The notes under the pieces: generated by a model
The model's input: the letters and a program-made list of their open reading frames with translations, nothing else
Told to the model about the DNA's origin: nothing
Database searches by the model: none
Assembly (NCBI RefSeq): GCF_030285625.1
Contig: NZ_CP127294.1
Coordinates: 878,001-942,000 of the forward strand
DNA length: 64,000 nucleotides
Direction of reading: 5' to 3'
Source: Amycolatopsis sp. 2-15
GTDB taxonomy: Bacteria > Actinomycetota > Actinomycetes > Mycobacteriales > Pseudonocardiaceae
Shown here: in pieces, positions 18,310-26,739 of the stretch
How the letters are laid out: each line of letters starts with the position of its first letter
Position numbering within the stretch: position 1 is the first letter of the stretch
Position numbers and translations under genes: made by a program

Positions 18310-18580
18310 CCAGCTCCGGCAGCCGCGCCGCGACCACTTCGGACGGTGCGGCCAGCGCCGCGGCCACCACCACCGCACGGAGGTCGGCTTCGGGCAGCGA
18401 AGGGAGCAGCACGCGCGCCTCGCCGCCGTACGCGGAAGCGCGGAGCGAAGGGACCGGGAGAGCGCGTAGTCGAACGGCTCGTCCGTGGCGGCCCAGTCGA
18501 CGTACACCGCGTTGTCGCCCGCCTGCACCGCGAGCAACGCCGCAAACCCGGCGGCCGCGCTCAGCTCGACGACGGCATGG
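18236..18580 (-). pseudogene. C-terminal remnant of an unidentified minus-strand gene
   Basis: Two minus-strand frames join into one plausible protein tail: AVVELSAAAGFAALLAVQAG...DWAATDEPFDYALSRSL (down to about 18447), then, after a one-base slip near 18430, YGGEARVLLPSLPEADLRAV...RTLGEWSSKL to a TGA at 18236. Amino-acid composition and codon use look coding in both parts. The N-terminal half is missing: at about 18580 the sequence changes into a CoA-transferase remnant read on the other strand. I do not recognise the family. Confidence 0.5.
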
Positions 18581-18581
18581 G

Positions 18582-19087
18582 CGCGCTCGCGCTCAACGTC
18601 AACCGCAACAAGCGCAGAATCGAGCTCGACCTCAAGTCGGCCGCGGGCCACGAGGCCTTCCTGCGCCTGGTGAAGACCGCCGACGTGCTGGTCACCAACA
18701 TGCGCCCCGGCGCGCTACAGCGCCTCGGCCTCGGCTACGAGCAGTGGGCGAGCGAGAACCCGCGGCTCGTCTACTGCAACGCCCAGGGCTTCCGCACCGA
18801 CTCTGACCGCGCCGGCCGCCTACGACGAGATCGTCCAGGCATCCTCCGGCATGGCCGACCTGATGCGCCGCGCGACCGGGAAGCCGACGAGCGGCCTCGT
18901 TTCCCTCGCCGAGCACCCGACGGAAGGCACGTACTGCCAAGTCGGGCCGTCGATGATCCTGTCGGACACGCCGGCGTCAGTCCGCCGCCACACCCCCGCG
19001 CGCGGTGAGCACACGAGCGAGCTGCTCGCGGAGATCGGCTACGCCGGCGACGAGATCGCGAACCTCGTCTCCCCCGTGTCCGCGTAG
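18582..19087 (+). pseudogene. Remnant of a CaiB/BaiF family III CoA-transferase
   Basis: Segments typical of family III acyl-CoA transferases are visible: IELDLKSAAGHEAFLRLVKT, ADVLVTNMRPGALQRLGLGY, NPRLVYCNAQGF, then in another frame AYDEIVQASSGMADLMRRAT and the C-terminal RRHTPARGEHTSELLAEIGY. The N-terminal ~60 residues are absent, the frame shifts near 18815, and about 170 residues are missing between ATGKP and TSGL. The locus cannot make a functional enzyme. The neighbouring remnant on the minus strand suggests that a deletion or inversion removed the DNA between them. Confidence 0.8.
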
Positions 19088-19851
19088 GCGAAGAAGTCGG
19101 CCAGCGCCAGGGCGAACGCGGGGTCCGCGACGGCCGTCATGTGGTCGCCCGGGACGCGGACCAGGCGGGCGCCCGCGATGCCGATGGCGAGGCGCTCGGG
19201 CTGGGCCGCGAGCTGGTCGCGTTCGCCGGCGAGGATCAGGGTGGGGACGGTGATCTCGGTCAGGGGGATGGACGTGCGGCGGGAGGCGCGCAGGACGGCG
19301 GCCAGGGCGTCGACGTCGCCGCCGGTGCGGCGGGCGAGGCGGCGGAAGGGGCGGACCTGGGCGGGGACGTTGGCGTGGTCGTCGGCGAGGAGGCCGTCGG
19401 CGAGCTGTTCGGGCTCGACCACGCGCGTGTCGACGCCGCCGAAGTCGATGATGCCCGCGCCGACGCCGCCGGTGGCCAGGCAGCGCACGCGCTTGTCCGC
19501 AGTGGCCACGAGGAGGGCGACGATCGCGCCCATCGAGTAGCCGGCGAGGGAGACCTCGTCGAGGCCCAGCTCGTCGAGCAGGGCCGACACGTCGCGGGCC
19601 ATCACGTCCTGGCCGTAGCAGGCCGAGTCGTGGGGTTTGTCCGACGCGCCGTGGCCGCGGGCGTCGAGGCCGATCACGGTGAACCCGGCCTCGACCAGGG
19701 TGCGGACGACGCCGGTGCCGACCCAGTTCACGTGGGCGTCCGCCGCGAAGCCGTGTTGCAGCACGACGGGGCGACGGTGCCGGCCGTCGCCCTCCCACAC
19801 CGTGTAGCTCAGGCGGAGCCCGTCGGGAGCGGTGAATGTCGTCGTCGGCAT
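19039..19851 (-). CDS. Alpha/beta hydrolase
   Basis: 270-residue hydrolase of the alpha/beta fold with all catalytic elements: oxyanion motif HGFAAD (about residues 35-40), nucleophile elbow GYSMG (about 101-105), acid Asp in AGERDQLA (about 210) and His in PGDHMTAV (about 238). The substrate is unknown; the family includes esterases, dehalogenases and peptidases. The ATG (MPTTTFTAPDG) is preferred to an upstream start that would lie in the terminator hairpin. Its 3' end overlaps the CoA-transferase remnant tail by about 50 bases in the opposite direction. Confidence 0.85.
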   Translation of the reverse strand: MPTTTFTAPDGLRLSYTVWEGDGRHRRPVVLQHGFAADAHVNWVGTGVVRTLVEAGFTVIGLDARGHGASDKPHDSACYGQDVMARDVSALLDELGLDEVSLAGYSMGAIVALLVATADKRVRCLATGGVGAGIIDFGGVDTRVVEPEQLADGLLADDHANVPAQVRPFRRLARRTGGDVDALAAVLRASRRTSIPLTEITVPTLILAGERDQLAAQPERLAIGIAGARLVRVPGDHMTAVADPAFALALADFFAYADTGETRFAISSPA

Positions 19852-19870
19852 GTGTCCATGAGACACGAAA

Positions 19871-19905
19871 AAAGGGCGGTCACGCACATTGCGTGACCGC
19901 CCTTT
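19871..19905 (-). terminator. Terminator of the rplK-rplA operon
   Basis: A perfect 15-base stem (AAAGGGCGGTCACGC with GCGTGACCGCCCTTT) around a five-base loop, followed on the minus strand by a run of T. It lies 15 bases beyond the rplA stop and ahead of the hydrolase gene. Confidence 0.9.
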
Positions 19906-19920
19906 CGCGTGATGTGCGAC

Positions 19921-20640
19921 TCAGACGCCGGCGTCCTCGCTGAGGAGGTTGCGCGTGCGCAGCGGGTCGACCGGGATGCCCGGGCCCATCGTGGTGGTGA
20001 AGGTGATCTTCTTGACGTAGCGACCCTTGGCCGAAGACGGCTTGGCGCGCAGGATCTCGTCCAGCGCGGCCGCGTAGTTCTCCACCAGCTTCTCGGTGTC
20101 GAACGACGCCTTGCCGATCACCAGGTGCAGGTTGGCCTGCTTGTCGACGCGGAAGTTGATCTTACCGCCCTTGATGTCCTGCACGGCCTTCGTGACCGCG
20201 GGGGTCACCGTGCCGGTCTTCGGGTTCGGCATCAGACCACGCGGGCCGAGGATGCGGGCGATGCGGCCCACCTTGGCCATCTGGTCCGGCGTCGCGATGG
20301 CGGCGTCGAAGTCGAGCCAGCCACCCTGGATGCGCTCGATCAGCTCGTCCGTGCCCACCGCGTCCGCACCGGCGGCCTCGGCCTCGGCGGCCTTGTCGCC
20401 GACGGCGAACACGATGACGCGGGCGGTCTTACCGGTACCGTGCGGCAGGTTCACGGTGCCGCGGACCATCTGGTCGGCCTTGCGCGGGTCGACACCGAGA
20501 CGCATCGCGACCTCGACGGTCGCGTCCATCTTGGTCTTGGAGGTTTCCTTCGCCAGCTTCGCGGCCTCGAGCGGGGCGTAGAGACGCTCCTTGTCGATGA
20601 GCTCCGCAGCCTGGCGGTAAGCCTTGCTGTGCTTGGTCAT
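19921..20640 (-). CDS. rplA: 50S ribosomal protein L1
   Basis: 239-residue L1 stalk protein that binds 23S rRNA and, in many bacteria, its own mRNA. The L1 signature is present ([20 protein letters not shown] is the core segment, about residues 115-140). It lies 85 bases after rplK and ends in the strong terminator just downstream. Start is an ATG ([13 protein letters not shown]). Confidence 0.98.
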   Translation of the reverse strand: MTKHSKAYRQAAELIDKERLYAPLEAAKLAKETSKTKMDATVEVAMRLGVDPRKADQMVRGTVNLPHGTGKTARVIVFAVGDKAAEAEAAGADAVGTDELIERIQGGWLDFDAAIATPDQMAKVGRIARILGPRGLMPNPKTGTVTPAVTKAVQDIKGGKINFRVDKQANLHLVIGKASFDTEKLVENYAAALDEILRAKPSSAKGRYVKKITFTTTMGPGIPVDPLRTRNLLSEDAGV

Positions 20641-20725
20641 GCTTCTGTCCTTAACTTCGAAAACGGATCAGCTGTGGTGACGAGCCAGCACTTGGCTCTC
20701 CCACGGATGCTGCTGGTGCTGAAAC

Positions 20726-21160
20726 TCAGTCCCCGACCGTGATGCCCATGGAGCGGGCGGTGCCGGCGATGATCTTCGCCGCCTGGTCGATGTCGTGGGC
20801 GTTGAGGTCGCTCTCCTTGGTCTTGGCGATCTCGCGGACCTGGTCCCAGGTGACCTTGGCGACCTTGGTCTTGTGCGGCTCGCCGGAGCCCTTCTCCACG
20901 CCCGCGGCCTTGAGCAGCAGCTTGGCGGCCGGCGGCGTCTTCAGCTTGAAGTCGAACGACCGGTCTTCGTACACGGAGATCTCGACCGGGACGACGTCCC
21001 CGCGCTGCGACTCGGTCGCGGCGTTGTAGGCCTTGCAGAACTCCATGATGTTGACGCCGTGCTGGCCCAGCGCCGGGCCGACCGGCGGGGCCGGGTTGGC
21101 CTGACCCGCCTTGATCTGCAGCTTGATGATCGCCGCAAGCTTCTTCTTCTTGGGTGGCAT
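20726..21160 (-). CDS. rplK: 50S ribosomal protein L11
   Basis: 144-residue L11, part of the GTPase-associated centre. The sequence is canonical ([41 protein letters not shown]-terminal [15 protein letters not shown]). It is preceded by nusG with 80 bases between and followed by rplA. The N-terminal Pro region is that touched by thiostrepton-type antibiotics. Confidence 0.98.
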   Translation of the reverse strand: MPPKKKKLAAIIKLQIKAGQANPAPPVGPALGQHGVNIMEFCKAYNAATESQRGDVVPVEISVYEDRSFDFKLKTPPAAKLLLKAAGVEKGSGEPHKTKVAKVTWDQVREIAKTKESDLNAHDIDQAAKIIAGTARSMGITVGD

Positions 21161-21240
21161 TACCTTGTGTCCTTCTTACTGACGTGAGTCCCCCGCACAC
21201 CTGCCAGTACGCGGGGACTGCCGGTCGGTATTCCCGACCG

Positions 21241-22152
21241 TCAGATCTTGGAGACCTGGGTGAACGAGAGCTCGACCGGGGTCTCCCGGCCGAAGATCGA
21301 CACCAGGACCTTCAGCTTCTGTCCGTCGACGTTGACCTCGGAGATCGTCGCGGGCAGCGTGGCGAACGGGCCGTCCATGACGGTGACCGACTCGCCGACC
21401 TCGAAGTCGACCTCGACGGCGCCGCCACCGGACGGCGTGGACGCCGCGGCGGCCTCGCCCTTGCCGGCCTTCGCCGGGGCTTCCTTCTCGACCTGCGGCG
21501 CGAGGAACTTCAGCACCTCGTCCACGGTGAGCGGCGACGGGCGCGAGGTCGCGCCGACGAACCCGGTGACGCCCGGCGTGTTGCGCACCGCGCTCCACGA
21601 GGCGTCGTTCAGGTCCATCCGGACCAGGATGTAACCGGGCAGCACCTTGCGCTGCACCTGCTTGCGCTGGCCGTTCTTGATCTCGGTGACCTCTTCGGTC
21701 GGAACCTCGATCTGGAAGATGTAGTCCTCGACGTCCAGCGTCGTGGTGCGGGTCTCGAGGTTGGTCTTGACCTTGTTCTCGTACCCGGCGTAGCTGTGCA
21801 CGACGTACCACTCGCCGGGCGCGGCCATCAGCTCGGCGCGCAGCGCGGCGACGGGGTCGTCGGACTCGGCGGCCGGCTCGGACTCGACGGCGGCCGCGTC
21901 GGCTTCGTCGGCCACGGCGTCGGCTTCGCTGTCGTCAGCCGCTTCGGCGTCGTCGGCCTCATCGGCTTCGGTGTCCGAGGCCTCGGCGTCGTCAGCGCTG
22001 TCTTCGACGGCTGCGTCGACCTCTTCGCCGGCGTCGGGCACCTCGACGGGCTCGAGGTGAGCGGACTCCTCGTCGCCGAGTGCCGCGTGCACCTGCTCGT
22101 CTGAAAGCTCGGTCAGGTCGCGACCGGCTCCTGTGCCGTTGTCGGAGGTCAC
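21241..22152 (-). CDS. nusG: Transcription termination/antitermination protein NusG
   Basis: 303 residues. The first ~105 are acidic, Asp/Glu/Ala-rich and disordered, as in many actinobacterial NusG. The NGN domain follows (about 115-225; [29 protein letters not shown]) and then the KOW domain (about 245-300; [19 protein letters not shown]). NusG couples RNA polymerase to Rho and the ribosome. It starts with GTG and is the second gene of the secE-nusG pair. Confidence 0.97.
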   Translation of the reverse strand: MTSDNGTGAGRDLTELSDEQVHAALGDEESAHLEPVEVPDAGEEVDAAVEDSADDAEASDTEADEADDAEAADDSEADAVADEADAAAVESEPAAESDDPVAALRAELMAAPGEWYVVHSYAGYENKVKTNLETRTTTLDVEDYIFQIEVPTEEVTEIKNGQRKQVQRKVLPGYILVRMDLNDASWSAVRNTPGVTGFVGATSRPSPLTVDEVLKFLAPQVEKEAPAKAGKGEAAAASTPSGGGAVEVDFEVGESVTVMDGPFATLPATISEVNVDGQKLKVLVSIFGRETPVELSFTQVSKI

Positions 22153-22228
22153 GTTCCGTCCTCTCAGTTGATCACTTGCCGGGCTCGGGCAGGCCCCGCG
22201 CGGCGCACGGTGGCACGCCTCTTCGGCG

Positions 22229-22663
22229 TCAGCCGAAGACCAGCCCGATGACCTGCTTGAAGGCCAGGTCGAGGCCGCTCACGAGGGCCACCATGAACAC
22301 CACGAACACCAGCACGACCGCGGTGTAGGTGACCATCTGCTTGCGGTTGGGCCAGATGACCTTGCGCAGCTCCGCCCAGACCTCGCGGACGAACCGCATG
22401 ATCCGCGCGAAAACCGACGCCTTCTTCGGCTTCTGGTCCCGCTTCGGGGTCGGCGCACCCTTGGCGTCGGCGGGCTTCGCGACCTTGTCGCCCGCCTTGC
22501 CGGACGGCCTGGTGCCACCCGAACGCGCCTCGGACTTGCCGGACGGGCGGGCGGAAGCGCGGCGCTCACGCCGAGCCGCGGCGGTCGCCGGGCGGGACTC
22601 GACCCCGGGCTTCTCGCCCGACGTGTCCTGCTCGTGCTCGCCGCTGGCGTCGCTGTCGCTCAC
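22229..22663 (-). CDS. secE: Preprotein translocase subunit SecE
   Basis: 144 residues: a long basic/Ser-rich cytoplasmic N-terminus (about 80 residues), then the conserved amphipathic helix ([20 protein letters not shown]) and one membrane helix at the C-terminus, as in single-span actinobacterial SecE. The GTG at 22663 follows GGAGGAG. It lies just downstream of tRNA-Trp and upstream of nusG, the standard order. Confidence 0.96.
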   Translation of the reverse strand: MSDSDASGEHEQDTSGEKPGVESRPATAAARRERRASARPSGKSEARSGGTRPSGKAGDKVAKPADAKGAPTPKRDQKPKKASVFARIMRFVREVWAELRKVIWPNRKQMVTYTAVVLVFVVFMVALVSGLDLAFKQVIGLVFG

Positions 22664-22695
22664 GACCACTCCTCCGCTCCACCAGTACCCGTACG

Positions 22696-22768
<73 letters not shown>

Positions 22769-22783
22769 GTGGAACCTGGTCAC

Positions 22784-23226
22784 CCAGGCTCCGGAGGACG
22801 CATTCCATCATCCCCACCATCCGGCGGAGATGACCGTAGTGCGTTCCGAGTTCCGAAGTCTACGGCAAGCCGGATCGAGGCCCGCAACCGCGCCCCCCTC
22901 GTTGGTCGGGCGCCCTCGCACCGACCCCCGGCACCCTGCTCCAGCCCGCCGGGAACGTGACCGGCGGGCGCCGCCGGGCCGTGCCAGGATGGCCGCATGC
23001 GCCCGTCCGCGATTAATCGGGAAACTACCATCCGCGCGGTGGTCAACGCCGATTCCATGGTCGTTCATCCCATACTCGCGAGGCACTTCGGAAGCCGCCG
23101 GAAAACCTTGCCGCACCGGGGAAATTCCGGCGCCCCGGCGGAGAACCCGATAATCCCCAGCGAGGTCGCCGGTTCGGCGCGTGATCTTCGTTCTCCCGCA
23201 AGGAAAGTCGTCCCCGAGGAGGCCCG
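22784..23226. other. Intergenic region between tRNA-Trp and an F420-type oxidoreductase
   Basis: About 440 bases with no convincing gene on either strand. It should contain the tRNA-Trp/secE promoter (minus) and the promoter of the oxidoreductase (plus). A plus-strand frame at 22997-23230 of 77 codons is open but has neither a ribosome binding site nor a recognisable product. I see no strong hairpin or repeat. Confidence 0.6.
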
Positions 23227-24132
23227 GTGACCGTGTTGCGACTAGGACTCGCCCTGCCGCAGTACGGCAAGCTCGCCGACCCCACTGCCATTGCCGGATT
23301 CGCCGCCGCGGCCGAAGAGCTCGGTTACGCTTCGCTGTGGGTCGGTGACCGAGTGCTCACCCCGCTCGAGCCCTCGGACCTGTACCCGGGAGGCGGGACG
23401 CCGGAGCGCCCGTACCCGCCGGAGTTCATCCACTTCGTTGACCCGATCGTCGCGCTGACAGCCGCCGCCGGCGCCACGAAGACCGCACGGCTGGGCATGA
23501 GCACGCTCTCGGCGCCCGTCTACGCGCCCGTCCTGCTCGCCCGGACGCTCACGTCGCTCGACCTGCTCTCCGGCGGCCGCCTCGACGCCGGGTTCGGTCT
23601 CGGCTGGCTGCGTGACGAGTACACCGCCGCCGGCGTGCCGTGGGCCGGGCGCGGCGGACGCCTCGACGAGCTGATCGAGGTCCTGCGCACGCTCTGGACC
23701 GCCGACCCCGCCGGCCACGACGGCGCGCGCTGGCAGATCCCCGAGTCGCACGTCGGCCTGCGGCCGGCGCAGAACCCGCACCCGCCGATCCTGCTCGGCG
23801 GCATGTCCGAACGCGCCCTGCGCCGCGTCGGCGCGAGCGCCGACGGCTGGCTCCCGACGCTGCTGCCCGCGCACTACCTGCGCCGGATGTGGGCGGTGAT
23901 CGCCGACGCGGCCACCGCAGCCGGCCGCGACCCGGCGACGCTGCGGCGTCCGCTGCGCGTCAACCCACGCGAGGGCACGCCCGTGGTGACCGTGACCGAC
24001 CTCGCGTCGGCACTGAAGGGTGCCGCCGACGAGGGGTTCACCGAGGCGTTCGTGGACCTGCACTACATCGCCGACGGCGTCGAGCACGCGCTGGAGCTGG
24101 CCGACCAGTTGCGCGCCGCCGTCGACCGGTAG
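23227..24132 (+). CDS. LLM-class F420-dependent oxidoreductase
   Basis: 301-residue luciferase-like monooxygenase-family protein, a TIM barrel binding F420 or FMN. Typical segments: LRLGLALPQYG at the start, LGYASLWVGDR (about residue 35-45), LSAPVYAPVLLARTLTSLDL (about 97-115), SGGRLDAGFGLGWLRDEY (about 117-134) and PHPPILLGGMSERALRRVGA (about 178-197). The GTG at 23227 follows GAGGAGG. The substrate is unknown. It stands alone between the tRNA and a hydrolase. Confidence 0.88.
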   Translation: MTVLRLGLALPQYGKLADPTAIAGFAAAAEELGYASLWVGDRVLTPLEPSDLYPGGGTPERPYPPEFIHFVDPIVALTAAAGATKTARLGMSTLSAPVYAPVLLARTLTSLDLLSGGRLDAGFGLGWLRDEYTAAGVPWAGRGGRLDELIEVLRTLWTADPAGHDGARWQIPESHVGLRPAQNPHPPILLGGMSERALRRVGASADGWLPTLLPAHYLRRMWAVIADAATAAGRDPATLRRPLRVNPREGTPVVTVTDLASALKGAADEGFTEAFVDLHYIADGVEHALELADQLRAAVDR

Positions 24133-24188
24133 GGGTCTCACCCGGATACCCGTCGTCACGCGGGGCCGCGAGCTGTAGAAACGATCAG

Positions 24189-25091
24189 GTGGCGGCGAAG
24201 AAGAGCGGCGGATGCGGGTTGCTGATCCTGGTGGTCGTGGTCGCGCTGCTCGGGGTGGGGTACTACAAGTCGAAACACGGGTCGTCGACCGAGCCGCCGG
24301 CCGGCGCCGGCACCGGGGGCGGCACCGGCCGCTACGTGGCGCTCGGCGACTCGTACACCTCCGCGCCGCGCACGGGGAAGGCGGCAGGCACGCCCGCGGG
24401 CTGCGACCGTTCGGACAACAACTACCCGCACCTGGTGGCCGCGAAGATCAAGCCCGCGCAGTTCGTGGACGTCAGCTGCAGCGGCGCCACCACAGCCGAC
24501 CTCACGGACTCCCAGTCGACCCACAACGGTACGAACCCGCCGCAGCTGGACTCCGTGACGTCGGCGACCACGCTGGTGACCCTGGGCATCGGGGGCAACG
24601 ACGTCGGGTTCATCGCGCTGGCCCCCAGCTGCGCCACCTCGCACCGCGACGGCGCGCCCTGCCACGACCGGCTCACCGCGGGCGGACACGACCAGCTCTC
24701 CGACCGCATCGACGCCGTGGCGGGCAAGCTCGGCGCCGTGCTCGACAAGATCCACGCCCAGGCGCCGAAGGCCCGGGTGGTCGTGGTCGGCTACCCCACC
24801 GTGCTGCCCGACGGCGACGGCTGCTGGCCCGCGATCCCCGTCGGTTCCGGCGATGTCGCGTACTTGCGTGATTCGCTGAAGCACCTTGACGACGTGCTCG
24901 AAGAGCAGGCCAAGACCCACGACGCGGGCTACGCCGACACGGCCGGGCCGAGCAAGGGCCACGACGTGTGCACGAGCTCGGGCACACGCTGGGTGGAGGG
25001 CCTGGTGCCGACCTCGGCCGCGGCCCCGCTGCACCCCAACGCGCGGGGTGAAGCGGGGATGGCGACGGCCGTCGAGTCGGTGGTGAGCTGA
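24189..25091 (+). CDS. SGNH/GDSL-type hydrolase, membrane-anchored or secreted
   Basis: 300 residues. A short basic start and a hydrophobic stretch (about residues 9-26) form a signal anchor, then a Gly/Thr-rich linker. The hydrolase domain has block I GDSYTSAP (nucleophile Ser), block II Gly in CSGATTADL, block III IGGNDVGF and block V LHPN (His), the SGNH tetrad. Paired cysteines (GCDRS/VSCSG, SCATS/PCHDR, GCWP/VCTSS) match Streptomyces-type extracellular lipases/esterases. It begins with GTG 57 bases after the oxidoreductase gene. Likely acts on lipid or acyl esters outside the cell. Confidence 0.88.
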   Translation: MAAKKSGGCGLLILVVVVALLGVGYYKSKHGSSTEPPAGAGTGGGTGRYVALGDSYTSAPRTGKAAGTPAGCDRSDNNYPHLVAAKIKPAQFVDVSCSGATTADLTDSQSTHNGTNPPQLDSVTSATTLVTLGIGGNDVGFIALAPSCATSHRDGAPCHDRLTAGGHDQLSDRIDAVAGKLGAVLDKIHAQAPKARVVVVGYPTVLPDGDGCWPAIPVGSGDVAYLRDSLKHLDDVLEEQAKTHDAGYADTAGPSKGHDVCTSSGTRWVEGLVPTSAAAPLHPNARGEAGMATAVESVVS

Positions 25092-25131
25092 GCGCAACCA
25101 ACGCCACGTTGGGGTGCTTGGGGCCAGGGGC

Positions 25132-25530
25132 TCAGGCGCGGATGAGCGCCTGCGGCTTGCCCAGCACGGTCTTGCCGTCGAACTTCACAACCAGGTCGAG
25201 GCGGGCGACGCCGTCTTCGGAGATCGCGCCGACCTTGCCCGTCATCTCCACGAGGGCGCCCTCGGCGTCGTCGGGGACGGCGACGGGGCGGGTGAAGCGG
25301 GCGCTGAAGTCCAGCAGGCGCGAGGGGTCGCCGAGCCAGTCGGTGACGACGCGGCCGGCCAGGGCCATGGTGAGCATGCCGTGGGCGATCACGTCGGGCA
25401 GGCCGACTTCCTTGGCGAAGCGCTCGTTCCAGTGGATCGGGTTGAAGTCCAGCGCGGCGCCCGCGTAGCGGACCAGCTGCTCGCGCGTGACGCGCACCTG
25501 CAGCGAGGGCAGTTCGTCGCCGACGTTCAC
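25132..25530 (-). CDS. hadB: MaoC-like (R)-hydroxyacyl dehydratase subunit, HadB type
   Basis: 132-residue single hotdog domain with the catalytic hydratase motif YAGAALDFNPIHWNERFAKE (Asp and His) and HGMLTMALAGRVVTDWL downstream. In mycobacteria HadB is the catalytic half of the HadAB dehydratase of FAS-II. It starts with GTG in a GTGA overlap with hadA and has GGAGG upstream. No hadC-like third subunit follows; the next minus-strand gene is tRNA-Trp. Confidence 0.88.
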   Translation of the reverse strand: MNVGDELPSLQVRVTREQLVRYAGAALDFNPIHWNERFAKEVGLPDVIAHGMLTMALAGRVVTDWLGDPSRLLDFSARFTRPVAVPDDAEGALVEMTGKVGAISEDGVARLDLVVKFDGKTVLGKPQALIRA

Positions 25531-25976
25531 GCGTCCTCCCCTCGCACCACGAGCTGCGCGCGGGTGGTGCAGACCAGCTTGCCGTCGGCGTCGGTGATCC
25601 GGGCGCTGACGTTGATGAAGTCGTTGCCGGCGCGGGCCATGATGTTCTCGATGGTCGCGCCGATCTCCAGCACGTCGCCCGCGTGCACGGGGCGCTCGTA
25701 GGTGAAGCCCTGGTCGCCGTGGACCATGCGCGAGTAGTCGAGCCCGAGCTCCGGGTCGGCCACGATCCCGTTGACCTTGGGCAGGTTCAGGAGCGTGAGG
25801 AATGTCGGGGGCGCGACCACGTCCGGGAAACCGGCCGCGCGGGCCGCCTCCGGGTCGCGGTAGATCGGGTTGGGGTCCCCGATCGCCTCGGCGAACTCGA
25901 GGATCTTCTCGCGGCTCACCGCGTACTTTCCGGCGGGCGGATAGCTCCGCCCGGCGAACGACTGGTCCAAAGGCAC
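25527..25976 (-). CDS. hadA: MaoC-like dehydratase partner subunit, HadA type
   Basis: 149 residues of the hotdog fold, matching the HadA partner: SYPPAGKYAVSREKILEFAE, then AIGDPNPIYRDPEAARAAGF and VVAPPTFLTLLNLP. HadA lacks the complete catalytic dyad and forms the substrate channel with HadB. It lies downstream of rpmG and translation is coupled to hadB. The order rpmG-hadA-hadB-trpT-secE matches mycobacteria. Confidence 0.87.
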   Translation of the reverse strand: MPLDQSFAGRSYPPAGKYAVSREKILEFAEAIGDPNPIYRDPEAARAAGFPDVVAPPTFLTLLNLPKVNGIVADPELGLDYSRMVHGDQGFTYERPVHAGDVLEIGATIENIMARAGNDFINVSARITDADGKLVCTTRAQLVVRGEDA

Positions 25977-26074
25977 CCGCTGAGGCTAGCCGACCCGAGC
26001 CGGTTGCCCGAGGGGTCCCCGGACCTGCTCCGAACCTGCCCTGAACTGGCCCTGATCTGGCCCTGAACAGCGAA

Positions 26075-26104
26075 AAGCCGCCCCGGCGCTGGGCCGGGAC
26101 GGCT
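26075..26104 (-). terminator. Terminator downstream of rpmG
   Basis: Imperfect hairpin AGCCG(C)CCCGGC / GCCGGG(A)CGGCT with a four-base loop, followed on the minus strand by TTTT, 28 bases beyond the rpmG stop. It would separate rpmG from hadA. Just below it (about 26023-26070) are three degenerate tandem copies of a CCTGAACTGG-like decamer unit with no obvious role. Confidence 0.7.
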
Positions 26105-26132
26105 GTTCGAAGCTGGACGAGAACCGCTAACG

Positions 26133-26297
26133 TCAGCGGGTCTCTTTGTGAGTCCGGTGCGTACCGCAGTTCGGGCAGAACTTCTTCATCTCCAAGCGGT
26201 CCGGGTCGTTGCGCCGGTTCTTCTTGGTGATGTAGTTGCGGTGCTTGCACTCCTCGCACGCCAGCGTGATCTTGGGTCGCACGTCGGTGGCAGCCAC
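26133..26297 (-). CDS. rpmG: 50S ribosomal protein L33, zinc-ribbon type
   Basis: A 54-residue protein beginning with [23 protein letters not shown], then [20 protein letters not shown] and [15 protein letters not shown]. The four cysteines (CEEC and CPNC) mark it as the zinc-binding form. L33 lies near the ribosomal E site. It is preceded by tRNA-Met and tRNA-Thr and followed by hadA. Confidence 0.96.
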   Translation of the reverse strand: MAATDVRPKITLACEECKHRNYITKKNRRNDPDRLEMKKFCPNCGTHRTHKETR

Positions 26298-26464
26298 AGC
26301 GTTTCCTTCTCTCTCAGTACCGAACCCGCACCCTCGCCGCTAGCCGCACGGCGCGGGGGTCCAGGGGGCTTGCCCCCTGGCGGGGGTCTGGGGGTTCGAC
26401 CCCCAGGGTTCAAGCGGAGCGGCTGTGGCTCGCGCGTTCTGCGAGCACAATCCCCTCAGCTGCG

Positions 26465-26537
26465 TAGCGGTGGCCGGACTTGAACCGGCGACACAGCGAT
26501 TATGAGCCGCTTGCTCTGCCAACTGAGCTACACCGCC
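26465..26537 (-). tRNA. tRNA-Met (anticodon CAT, elongator type)
   Basis: A 73-base cloverleaf on the minus strand: acceptor GGCGGTG pairs with CACCGCT (one G-T at the end), D-arm GTAGCTCAGTTGGCAGAGC, anticodon loop CTCATAA, T-arm GGTTCAAGTCC, discriminator A. The paired first acceptor base and the absence of three G-C pairs at the anticodon stem argue for elongator rather than initiator. Confidence 0.95.
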
Positions 26538-26588
26538 CTTACATGACCCAAGCCGCGACACGCTTACGTGACGCGGCTAGCGGTCGAG

Positions 26589-26661
26589 AGCCCCTTTACG
26601 GAATCGAACCGTAGACCTTCTCCTTACCATGGAGACGCTCTGCCGACTGAGCTAAAGGGGC
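26589..26661 (-). tRNA. tRNA-Thr (anticodon GGT)
   Basis: A 73-base cloverleaf on the minus strand: acceptor GCCCCTT pairs with AAGGGGC, D-arm TTAGCTCAGTCGGCAGAGC, anticodon loop ATGGTAA, T-arm GGTTCGATTCC, discriminator T. It lies 51 bases upstream of tRNA-Met and is probably co-transcribed with it and rpmG. Confidence 0.96.
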
Positions 26662-26739
26662 CTGCCTCTGTGAGGACTTGGAAAGATTAGCAAGGGGGTT
26701 CACCCGGCCGTGCACGAGGGGTCCCCTTTGCACAAAACC

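Noticed and set aside
22997..23230. Possible 77-codon plus-strand gene between tRNA-Trp and the oxidoreductase
   Set aside because: No ribosome binding site, no recognisable product, and it overlaps the ribosome binding site of the real gene downstream.
26023..26070. Degenerate CCTGAACTGG-like tandem units suggesting a mini-repeat or CRISPR-like element
   Set aside because: Only three imperfect copies with no spacers, between hadA and the rpmG terminator; too short to name.
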